Positions 42,943 to 50,036 of a stretch of 64,000 nucleotides of DNA are shown one piece after another (position 1 is the first letter of the stretch; each line of letters starts with the position of its first letter). Below the pieces are notes generated by a model. That model was not told the origin of the DNA, did no database searches, and saw only the letters and a program-made list of their open reading frames with translations. A program made the position numbers and the translations under genes. The stretch covers positions 1-64,000 of the forward strand of contig NZ_JAFUSK010000021.1 in the NCBI RefSeq assembly GCF_017471675.1. Direction: 5' to 3'. The DNA is from Pseudobutyrivibrio sp. (GTDB lineage: Bacteria > Bacillota > Clostridia > Lachnospirales > Lachnospiraceae).

Positions 42943-43457
42943 ACTGCTAATCTCTTTATTCCTACCTTTTCAAGTGAATTAAGCACAGCATACATAATCA
43001 CAGTATACACAGGAATCATGATAAGCTCCTTTGGAAGGCGTGTGACGATTGCTGCAAGATAACCGTTCTTTAGATAAAGAAGGCTTAGCCAGTAGCTGTT
43101 CATGATTGTTCCTACAATAAATGTGTGCACTACCTGAGCCGCAAAAATCCTAGGTAGTGTACACTTCTTACCATGAAGCATTACGCCAAAGATGATACCA
43201 CTCATGATTCCACTGATAGTAAAGCCTGGGAAAAATGGGCCTGTAGGCTTAACCAGATATCCTCCGATATCTGTAAGTGCACCTACCACTCCTGCCACAC
43301 CTGGTCCAAACATCATACCAGCAAGGGCAATTGGAATAGAACCGAATCTGATTTCAATCAACTGATTGATAGGCAGCTTAAAGAAGCCTAGGACGATGCC
43401 TACTGCTGTAAGCATAGCTGCAACTGTGAGTGTCTTTGTGTTCATTAATTTTTTCAT
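42939..43457 (-). CDS. folT: Folate ECF transporter substrate-binding subunit (FolT)
   Basis: 172 aa, six membrane segments. The family signature is GPGVAGVVGALTDIGGYLVKPTGPFFPGFTISG (about residues 51-83). FolT binds folate and docks onto the shared ECF ATPase/EcfT module, which is encoded elsewhere. It heads the folT-folC operon. The 5' leader contains a THF riboswitch and a hairpin covering the AAGGAGG ribosome site, so it should be turned off by tetrahydrofolate. Confidence 0.93.
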   Translation of the reverse strand: MKKLMNTKTLTVAAMLTAVGIVLGFFKLPINQLIEIRFGSIPIALAGMMFGPGVAGVVGALTDIGGYLVKPTGPFFPGFTISGIMSGIIFGVMLHGKKCTLPRIFAAQVVHTFIVGTIMNSYWLSLLYLKNGYLAAIVTRLPKELIMIPVYTVIMYAVLNSLEKVGIKRLAV

Positions 43458-43462
43458 AAAAA

Positions 43463-43506
43463 ATACACCTCCTTTGCAGTTTCCTTTTCCTACAATGAAG
43501 GTGTAT
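43463..43506 (-). promoter_or_regulatory. Ribosome-site hairpin, expression platform of the THF riboswitch
   Basis: ATACACCT (43463-43470) pairs with AGGTGTAT (43499-43506). In the transcript the 3' arm includes the AAGGAGGTG ribosome site and is followed by TTTTT, so it can hide the ribosome site and may also terminate. Confidence 0.7.
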
Positions 43507-43526
43507 ATAGCTTACCTTACTATGTA

Positions 43527-43621
43527 GCAGCGGGATGCGAATTTAAAACCGCGGTAACATCCTTCGTCCATCTGCCAACTCCCTGTGCAAACGGCACTTA
43601 ACGCTTTAAATTCTACTCTGC
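43527..43621 (-). promoter_or_regulatory. Tetrahydrofolate (THF) riboswitch
   Basis: Read on the minus strand, the conserved order of the folT-type THF riboswitch is present: AGAGTAG at the start, GCGTTAAGTG, GGATGTTACCGCGG, and CGCATCCCGCTGC at the end. GCAG/CTGC close P1, and GAATTTAAA pairs with TTTTAAATTC in P2. It lies 70 nt before folT, the gene this class normally controls. Confidence 0.9.
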
Positions 43622-43709
43622 ATTTGTCTAATTAATTGTCTCGCCTACAGTATAAGATTAGCTATCCTTTAATGCAATAGAAAATATTATTTTTTGCTAT
43701 AAAATAAAT

Positions 43710-44675
43710 TTATTCCTCCAAAAAAAGCTTTACTGTATTAAGGATTGCTTCCCTGTTCTTTCCTTCTAAATAATACTGAGACAACTCATCCTTATGGTAT
43801 TCCGCTATAGATCCGCTTGTCCCTTTTTCCAACAGTTCTGTAAAAAATCTCTCCCAACTAAAATATATTCTAGAATCAATATAATCTTCTGGTGTTTCCA
43901 ATATTTTTTGCAAATCATTAATATCTACTACTTTTGATTTCAAGATAAGCCACTCAAAGGATTCTGGTAAAATCAATCCTATTTTATATCCCATATCTCT
44001 AAGCTGAAGGATTTTATCTATAAAAGCTCCAAATGCAGCTCCATCTGCTATAACATAACAACCATCTTTAGTATCTAGTGACAATATTTTTTTATAAATG
44101 TTCGCATTTCCATCTGCGCTTATGCAAGAAATGTCGGGAACAGCTACTGAATAAAACTGGTAGCCTGATTTACTATCTTCAACTATTAAACACTTTGCCG
44201 ATATTTTTTTATTTTCAACATCATCATACAAAGGATAAAATTCATTATATACACGTTGCGGAAAATTGTACTTACCAGAATTTCTTATACCATAAACTTC
44301 GTTTACACTATATGGCAGACATTTAAGATAATCACGCGTTATAAGCACATAATAGTTTGATGTATTTTTTATTACACTGGCAAACTCCTTCGTTTTAATA
44401 AAACCATAATCCTCATCAATGAAAATAATAGAGTCTGAGACAGATTTAATTGCTTCCTGCCAGCTAATTAACCCATCAGCATATACCACACAAGGAACAT
44501 CAGACTCTACTTTGACACCTGTTCTCCCCTGGAATCTAGCAAATTGACTAAGCAAATCAATCAATGTGGTCTTTCCTGTTGCACTATCACCTCGAATAAC
44601 CGTAATATTCCTTTTGATATCAAACTCATATTTTATTTTTTTCGTCTCTACTATAATATGGTGACTTCCTATCAT
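43710..44675 (-). CDS. P-loop ATPase-like protein, partner of the DUF4869-like gene
   Basis: 321 aa. The N-terminal P-loop GDSATGKTTLIDLL is near residue 29, and SIIFIDEDYGF near 83 is a Walker B-like strand. The C-terminal 150 residues are not recognised. No membrane segment. It overlaps the stop of the upstream gene by one base. Pairs like this recur in Clostridia (my recollection of DUF4869 neighbourhoods), but their job is unknown; toxin-antitoxin or defence roles are possible. Codons are AT-rich compared with folC and pgm. Confidence 0.65.
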   Translation of the reverse strand: MIGSHHIIVETKKIKYEFDIKRNITVIRGDSATGKTTLIDLLSQFARFQGRTGVKVESDVPCVVYADGLISWQEAIKSVSDSIIFIDEDYGFIKTKEFASVIKNTSNYYVLITRDYLKCLPYSVNEVYGIRNSGKYNFPQRVYNEFYPLYDDVENKKISAKCLIVEDSKSGYQFYSVAVPDISCISADGNANIYKKILSLDTKDGCYVIADGAAFGAFIDKILQLRDMGYKIGLILPESFEWLILKSKVVDINDLQKILETPEDYIDSRIYFSWERFFTELLEKGTSGSIAEYHKDELSQYYLEGKNREAILNTVKLFLEE

Positions 44676-45124
44676 TATAAGACCTCATCTATAACATTTA
44701 ATGCTGCAAGAGTAAATTCTTTTTTATCTTTATATATGCTATTTGTGTTCAAAAGGCATATTTCAAAATCATTTATTTCTTCAAATCTCATAGCATAGCG
44801 TAAGGTAACTGTAATATCTTCTTTTTGACCAATTTTTTGAAGCCATATTGCACAATTATCTCCACAACTAGTTGCATCGAAAACAAGAGTTGGATTCTTA
44901 TATATTGAAATAAGTGTTTTAACTCCACCAGATAATTTTTCTGGCGGAATAGCCCCTAAAACACTGCTTTCAAAAACTTCCCCTTCTTTATAGGATGTTT
45001 TATCAACATCTCTTACCATATCCTGCACAAATGTATCTTCGAACCATTCTTGTTCATAGTTATTATTAAACCAAGCTGGTCCATAAAGATTTTCTTCCAC
45101 TGTTCCATAAAATATTTTCAGCAT
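44675..45124 (-). CDS. DUF4869-like protein
   Basis: 149 aa, first of a two-gene unit. It has the pattern MLKIFYGTVEENLYGP, then AWFNNNYEQEWFEDTFVQDMVRDVDK, then LGAIPPEKLSGGVKTLISIY and ATSCGDNCAIWLQKIG, which I recognise as the DUF4869 family. No catalytic residues are assigned in that family. Soluble, with no signal peptide. The start ATG at 45124 is preceded by AGAGGTGC. Function unknown. Confidence 0.7.
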   Translation of the reverse strand: MLKIFYGTVEENLYGPAWFNNNYEQEWFEDTFVQDMVRDVDKTSYKEGEVFESSVLGAIPPEKLSGGVKTLISIYKNPTLVFDATSCGDNCAIWLQKIGQKEDITVTLRYAMRFEEINDFEICLLNTNSIYKDKKEFTLAALNVIDEVL

Positions 45125-45222
45125 ACAGCACCTCTTTATTACATCTTCACTGTCTTATAGTTTATTTTAGTTTGATGCTAAAATCAATAAATCCTAGATT
45201 TTTGTTTTTCGCTATAAATAGA

Positions 45223-45251
45223 TTGTGCGCAATTTATTTTTAGTGTATACT
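45223..45251 (+). promoter_or_regulatory. Promoter of the alcohol dehydrogenase gene
   Basis: TTGTGC (45223-45228) and TATACT (45246-45251) are 17 bp apart; AAGGAGGAGGG precedes the ATG at 45285. Confidence 0.7.
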
Positions 45252-45284
45252 TGCCTTAGTTATTTATAAGGAGGAGGGCTTATA

Positions 45285-46460
45285 ATGGAAAATTTTACAT
45301 TTTATTCACCTACATTCTTTTCCTTTGGTAAGGGAATGGAAAATGAAGCAGGTAAATTGGCAAAACGCTTTGGGGCAACAAAAATCCTTATCCACTACGG
45401 TTGTGGAAGCGTGGTGCGCTCAGGACTTTTGGATAGAGTAAAAAAATCTCTTGATGAAGAAAATCTGCCTTTTGTTGAACTAGGCGGTGTGCAACCAAAT
45501 CCTAGAAGCGGCCTGGTATATAAGGGTATTGATTTGTGCAAAAAAGAAAATATAGATTTTGTCCTAGCTGTTGGCGGTGGAAGTGTTATTGATTCTGCAA
45601 AAGCAATCGCAGCCGGCACTTGCTATGATGGAGATTTTTGGGACTTTTATTCAGGAAAATATATCGAAGAAGCTATACCTATCGGAACAATTCTAACTAT
45701 CGCTGCCGCTGGTAGCGAGGGTAGCCCTGATTCTGTTATTACAAATGAAGATGGCATGTATAAGCGAGGTGCTTCTGGAGATGCCATCAGACCTAAATTT
45801 AGTATTCTAAATCCTGAGCTTACCCAGACACTGCCTCCATATCAGACAGCCTGCGGTATTACTGATATTATGGCGCATTTGTATGAAAGATATCTTACCA
45901 ACACAAAGGAAGTAGAGGTCACTGATAGACTTATCGAAGCACTGCTTCTTACGATGATTCATGAGGGTCCACGAGTAATCGAAGACCCTAACAATTATGA
46001 AGCACGAGCTAATATTATGTGGGCTGGTATGATGGCGCACAACAACTCTGTAGGTGTAGGTCGCAGCCAAGACTGGAACAGCCACGATATTGAGCATGAG
46101 CTTTCTGCCAAATATGATTGCGCCCATGGCGCTGGCTTAGCTGTCACCCTTCCAGCAATCTTTACCTATGTAATGAAGCATGATGTAATGAGATTCGCCA
46201 AGGTTGCCACACGTGTATGGGGATGTCAGATGGATTTTGATAACCCAGAGGCAACTGCCAAAGCTGGTATCGAGGCACTGCGCAATTTCTACATATCTAT
46301 TGGCATGCCAAAGAATTTTGATGAGCTTGGTGCAAAGAAAGAAGATATTCCACAGCTTGTTGATACTTTATGCGATGGCAATGGACGTCCTGGCTATATC
46401 AACGGATTTGTAAAGCTTGATAAAAATGATTGCACGAAGATATACGAATTGATGATTTAA
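45285..46460 (+). CDS. Iron-containing alcohol dehydrogenase (butanol dehydrogenase-like)
   Basis: 391 aa, group III metal-dependent alcohol dehydrogenase. The cofactor segment LAVGGGSVIDSAKAIAAG is near 95. Metal ligands are in DIMAHLYERYL near 195-205, and H residues lie in HDIEHELSAKYDCAHGAGLAV near 266. It resembles the NADPH-using YqhD/BdhA type that reduces aldehydes to alcohols at the end of fermentation or in aldehyde detoxification. Monocistronic, with clear promoter and terminator. Substrate range cannot be read from sequence. Confidence 0.92.
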   Translation: MENFTFYSPTFFSFGKGMENEAGKLAKRFGATKILIHYGCGSVVRSGLLDRVKKSLDEENLPFVELGGVQPNPRSGLVYKGIDLCKKENIDFVLAVGGGSVIDSAKAIAAGTCYDGDFWDFYSGKYIEEAIPIGTILTIAAAGSEGSPDSVITNEDGMYKRGASGDAIRPKFSILNPELTQTLPPYQTACGITDIMAHLYERYLTNTKEVEVTDRLIEALLLTMIHEGPRVIEDPNNYEARANIMWAGMMAHNNSVGVGRSQDWNSHDIEHELSAKYDCAHGAGLAVTLPAIFTYVMKHDVMRFAKVATRVWGCQMDFDNPEATAKAGIEALRNFYISIGMPKNFDELGAKKEDIPQLVDTLCDGNGRPGYINGFVKLDKNDCTKIYELMI

Positions 46461-46483
46461 AACAGTTTTAATCTATCATAAAA

Positions 46484-46517
46484 ACGCACTCAGGCATTTG
46501 CCCGAGTGCGTTTTTTT
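46484..46517 (+). terminator. Strong terminator of the alcohol dehydrogenase gene
   Basis: ACGCACTCAGGC (46484-46495) pairs with GCCCGAGTGCGT (46500-46511) with one mismatch, followed by TTTTTTT. Confidence 0.92.
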
Positions 46518-46587
46518 GACCACCCACAATAAGTTTACTTAAAAATACTAAGAAACTTAGTATATTCACTGAATATGGCCCCGTAAA

Positions 46588-48213
46588 CTATAAAATATCA
46601 TTAATAATTAAATGCTTATCCATAATCTTACATTCTTTATTGCATAAATACCTGTATTCTTGTGAATGTGAAATAAGGATAATAATTCTTCCATTGAATT
46701 TATCCCTTATATAGGTCATTATATCTTTTCCAGTTTCAAAATCAATAGAGTTAAAAGATTCATCTAAAATCAACACATCAGGATCCATTAATATTGTTCT
46801 AGCTAAAATTATTTTTTGAGCATCTCCCCCCGAAATGTTAGCACGGTTTTCTTGTATTTCAGTATCTAAGCCTAAATCTATTATCTTACCCATAAATGGT
46901 TCTGCGTATAAGTTATCTAAAACATCATCCGAGTAGTGCTCTCCTAAAGTAATATTATTAATTATAGAGGTTGGTAGTAATTCTGTTTTTTGTGAAATGT
47001 ACAATATTTTTTTTCTTACATCCTCATTGTTTATATCTTTTATATCATAATTATTAATCTTTACTCCATCATTTAGATTTAATTTCGCAATCATTTTTGC
47101 AATTGTTGATTTCCCACGCCCAGATTCGCCTGTAAGAAAAACGATATCCCCAACATCAAATTTTGCAAAGACATCGGCAAGTAAAATATTATCTTCATAA
47201 CCAATACTTTTAGATTCTATTTTTATTTCATTTACATGCTCGATACGTACATTACCATTTGATTCTAAGTTATATCTTAAATCTATATCTACAAAATCTA
47301 GTGCACCAGCTAGTTCTCGCATATCGATTTGTAGATTAAGCATATCACTAAGTGACGAATAGTACATATCATTAATCAACATCAAAAATGCCAAATCACC
47401 AAAAGAAATAATTTTTGTTCCAAAATATATAACAATAATAATGTATGATGCATTTTTTAAGGTAGATGCAATAAAATCCAAAATCACACACACATCCATT
47501 GCATATTGATTTCCTTTTTTTTCAGCATTTAATACACAATCAAAGTTATTTACTATTAAATCTTTGATTCCCTTCTTATCTGCTAATTGTTTCATATTTT
47601 CTGGGCTTGAAACTATTACTTTTAGATTCTTCTTACAAATAGCTCTCTTTGTTTGCAAATCTTTGCTTAGCAGAGTTAACCTCGATTTTTCTCCGTTCAA
47701 GAGTTTTTTGAACCCAATATATTGCAATGGTATTTGAATTAAATAAAAAATAAATAATGTTTTATTAATTGTGAATATTAAGCATAGTGCAGTAATGCTT
47801 ATTATCACTGAAACTAATAAACCAGTTAAAGAAGCAGAAAAAAAATTAAATACAGTTTGAACAGTATTTTCAATTCGTTCCATTATATATGTCGGTTCCT
47901 TATCTTGAATCGCGTCATAATTCATGTGAAAGAATTCATTGTATAGCTTTTGAAATTCATTTTTTTTAAATTTTAATCCAAACCAAAATTTAAATCTATT
48001 TTGCATGAATTTAAATAAGTATAAGCCAAATAATACGCATGCATATTTAAATAATGTCTTTAAAATGCTTGTACTATTATAAATATCATTTAATCCATTT
48101 TTTAATATTACTGGTCCAGCAATTGATAAAACACATACAGCGAGCAAAAGTACTATATTGATAAATAATTCTTTATAATATTGCTTTAAAAGTTCAATAG
48201 AATATTTTTTCAT
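46588..48213 (-). CDS. ABC exporter (membrane plus ATPase) of a RiPP cassette
   Basis: 541 aa. About six membrane segments in residues 1-290, then an ATPase domain with Walker A GESGRGKSTIAKM near 360, signature ISGGDAQKIILAR near 460 and Walker B DVLILDESFNSID. It has no N-terminal C39 peptidase, so it would export a peptide processed elsewhere or cleaved after export. It lies 3 nt downstream of the radical SAM enzyme. Base composition is strikingly AT-rich compared with the flanks, consistent with transfer from outside. Confidence 0.85.
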   Translation of the reverse strand: MKKYSIELLKQYYKELFINIVLLLAVCVLSIAGPVILKNGLNDIYNSTSILKTLFKYACVLFGLYLFKFMQNRFKFWFGLKFKKNEFQKLYNEFFHMNYDAIQDKEPTYIMERIENTVQTVFNFFSASLTGLLVSVIISITALCLIFTINKTLFIFYLIQIPLQYIGFKKLLNGEKSRLTLLSKDLQTKRAICKKNLKVIVSSPENMKQLADKKGIKDLIVNNFDCVLNAEKKGNQYAMDVCVILDFIASTLKNASYIIIVIYFGTKIISFGDLAFLMLINDMYYSSLSDMLNLQIDMRELAGALDFVDIDLRYNLESNGNVRIEHVNEIKIESKSIGYEDNILLADVFAKFDVGDIVFLTGESGRGKSTIAKMIAKLNLNDGVKINNYDIKDINNEDVRKKILYISQKTELLPTSIINNITLGEHYSDDVLDNLYAEPFMGKIIDLGLDTEIQENRANISGGDAQKIILARTILMDPDVLILDESFNSIDFETGKDIMTYIRDKFNGRIIILISHSQEYRYLCNKECKIMDKHLIINDIL

Positions 48214-48216
48214 TTT

Positions 48217-49458
48217 TTATCTCTCTTCAAAATTTATTGTTTCCAAATAATGTTTAGATTCCAATTTAGCGTATTTACAATAATCCTCGTCCATAGACAA
48301 AATATCTCCAGTTTTATTATAGCAAACAGCTTTACATGGTCCACCACATATGTATTTATAGCTACATGATACACAATGTGAATCAGTTGTTACATCATTA
48401 TCCATGAACAATTTTGTTATTTTATTTTTTTCAATTTTTTCAAACCATTGTGAATCAAAAATATTTCCCAAACAGTACACATCGTTTATCATAGCTTGAC
48501 AAGGGAAAATATTACCATCGGAGTTAATTGCAATAACTTCGTAGCATGCGTTACATTTTGCAATTTTAAAATATGCATCAAATGAATGTTTTGACATTTG
48601 CAAATAACTAGTAGGGTACATACATTTCTCATTCCTTTTTGTAGGTTGCAACGGAAGAGGATCAACCGAATGAAAGCCTTGAGAAATAAAAAACTCTTTA
48701 AAATCTGCATATAAATTTTCATTCTCGCAGCTAACAACAGGTTTAATAGTAATCTTCTTTCTATATTTATCTTCATATGACATAATATTATTCAAGATAT
48801 TAAATGATTTCGAGTTCTTTCTTGTTTTAGCATTTTCGATTTCATCAATAGCATCCAAACTAATGTCAATATGATATGCAGCCTCTACTATTTTACTATC
48901 AATTTTAATTGTAGAATTTGTCATCAGATGAACTTTAAAATCATTTTTATTTGCAAATAAAACTAACTCACTTATATCATTTCGAAGCATTATTTCACCA
49001 CCGGTAAATACCAAGTAATCAAATCCATGTTCCTTCAACGATATTATTATTTCTTTCCATTGTTTTGTAGTCAGCTCTCGTGTTTTTCCAATGTTATCTT
49101 TATCATAACAATATGTACAATTAAGATTACATCTTTGGGTCAAATGAATATAGGCTTTATGTGGAATAAACTTTCTATAATTCTGGTATATGTTTTTAAA
49201 ATCAGCTTTTTTATAATTATCAAATGAATCAAATAAAATCTCGTTAAGCAACAATACCCTAAGTAATTCTTTCATGTCCGAGTCAACATTGCAATCATCA
49301 CCATCATGCGCCTCTAATCTAGTAATTAGTTTTGAAAATAAATCAACTCCCCTATTATCTAGACCAAATATTTTATTCAAATATGTGCTATAAATTATAT
49401 TTAAACCCTCATTGTTTTTTAACATCAAAAATTTTTCATCAAACCCATATATTTTCAT
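48217..49458 (-). CDS. Radical SAM/SPASM peptide-modifying enzyme
   Basis: 413 aa. An N-terminal region of about 95 residues may bind the leader (PqqD/RRE-like position). The radical SAM cluster motif CNLNCTYC has cysteines at 110, 114 and 117, followed by FTGGE near 150. The C-terminal SPASM region has many cysteines (CNACYE, FPCQAM, CVSCSYKYICGGPCKAVCYN, DYCKY), enough for two extra Fe-S clusters. Enzymes of this layout make radical crosslinks in ribosomal peptides. The start overlaps the precursor stop (ATGA), tying the two together. The chemistry is not deducible; see the precursor. Confidence 0.9.
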   Translation of the reverse strand: MKIYGFDEKFLMLKNNEGLNIIYSTYLNKIFGLDNRGVDLFSKLITRLEAHDGDDCNVDSDMKELLRVLLLNEILFDSFDNYKKADFKNIYQNYRKFIPHKAYIHLTQRCNLNCTYCYDKDNIGKTRELTTKQWKEIIISLKEHGFDYLVFTGGEIMLRNDISELVLFANKNDFKVHLMTNSTIKIDSKIVEAAYHIDISLDAIDEIENAKTRKNSKSFNILNNIMSYEDKYRKKITIKPVVSCENENLYADFKEFFISQGFHSVDPLPLQPTKRNEKCMYPTSYLQMSKHSFDAYFKIAKCNACYEVIAINSDGNIFPCQAMINDVYCLGNIFDSQWFEKIEKNKITKLFMDNDVTTDSHCVSCSYKYICGGPCKAVCYNKTGDILSMDEDYCKYAKLESKHYLETINFEER

Positions 49459-49625
49459 GCTGCTATTTTTTCCTCTCTCATTAAAGGAACTCCAGCTTTC
49501 GCTGGAGTTCCTTCAGTTTTCATATAAGCAGTGCCACCAAAACTACCCGCACTACCACCACATGCCGCCTGAATCTCTTGAGTATTCATTTCAGGCATAA
49601 AAAATTGAAATTTCTTTTCTTCCAT
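49455..49625 (-). CDS. RiPP precursor peptide, 56 aa
   Basis: Too short for ordinary gene finding. ATG at 49625-49623 follows TGAGGAGG. The leader MEEKKFQFFMPEMNTQEIQ runs into AACGG, similar to double-glycine leaders. The C-terminal part SAGSFGGTAYMK followed by TEGTPAKAGVPLMREEKIAA has no Cys, and its only aromatics are one Phe and one Tyr. The single Cys (residue 22) lies at the leader boundary. Its TGA overlaps the start of the radical SAM gene. The segment encoding GTPAKAGVP (49487-49512) is also a perfect DNA hairpin (GGAACTCCAGC/GCTGGAGTTCC), which may limit read-through or set the ratio of precursor to enzyme. Confidence 0.85.
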   Translation of the reverse strand: MEEKKFQFFMPEMNTQEIQAACGGSAGSFGGTAYMKTEGTPAKAGVPLMREEKIAA

Positions 49626-49830
49626 AAAACAACCTCCTCAAACATATAAGCTACCGATATACTACTTTAATATTTAATCACAAATGTATGTCTTTTTCTT
49701 GTATGAATCGTGAATTATTCCACGTTTCCAAAGGCTTCACGTAATCCATTACTGTTCTGGAATACTAAATTCAATTCTAAAAGTTTGCAATCGTTGTATA
49801 CTTAATGGCATTTATCTGCTTAACAACCAC

Positions 49831-49902
49831 CTGAAAAAGTGCATTTTCTATGAACTTTGTAGAAATCCACTTAACTTTTTCCAGAAGGCGATAAGTGGAT
49901 TT
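49831..49902. repeat. Short palindromic repeat, copy 2, with a degenerate neighbour
   Basis: AAATCCACTTA (49863-49873) pairs perfectly with TAAGTGGATTT (49892-49902); the loop has CTTTTTCCAGAAGG, like copy 1 at 22763. Just left, CTGAAAAAGTGCATTTTCTA (around 49833-49852) is an inverted partial match. The gap 49626-50036 otherwise holds the precursor's upstream region and a terminator; no gene seen. Confidence 0.55.
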
Positions 49903-49995
49903 GGGAGATTTCTAAAACCCGCTTAACATTTAGCATATCCATCCTACCCACAGGATTTATTATCTAAATATACTATCAGTATGACACTACTAAGA

Positions 49996-50031
49996 AAAGA
50001 CCTATTTGGCATTTATCCCAAATAGGTCTTT
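49996..50031 (-). terminator. Terminator of the arabinoglycan operon
   Basis: AAAGACCTATTTGG (49996-50009) pairs with CCAAATAGGTCTTT (50018-50031). It starts 6 nt past the stop of the surface protein, and T-rich sequence follows on the minus strand. Confidence 0.85.
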
Positions 50032-50036
50032 CTATA

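Noticed and set aside
43527-43621. T-box leader, suggested by TTACCGCGG followed by CGCATCC
   Set aside because: The full order of conserved blocks, the P1/P2 pairing and the folT gene downstream fit the THF riboswitch better; no specifier stem is visible.
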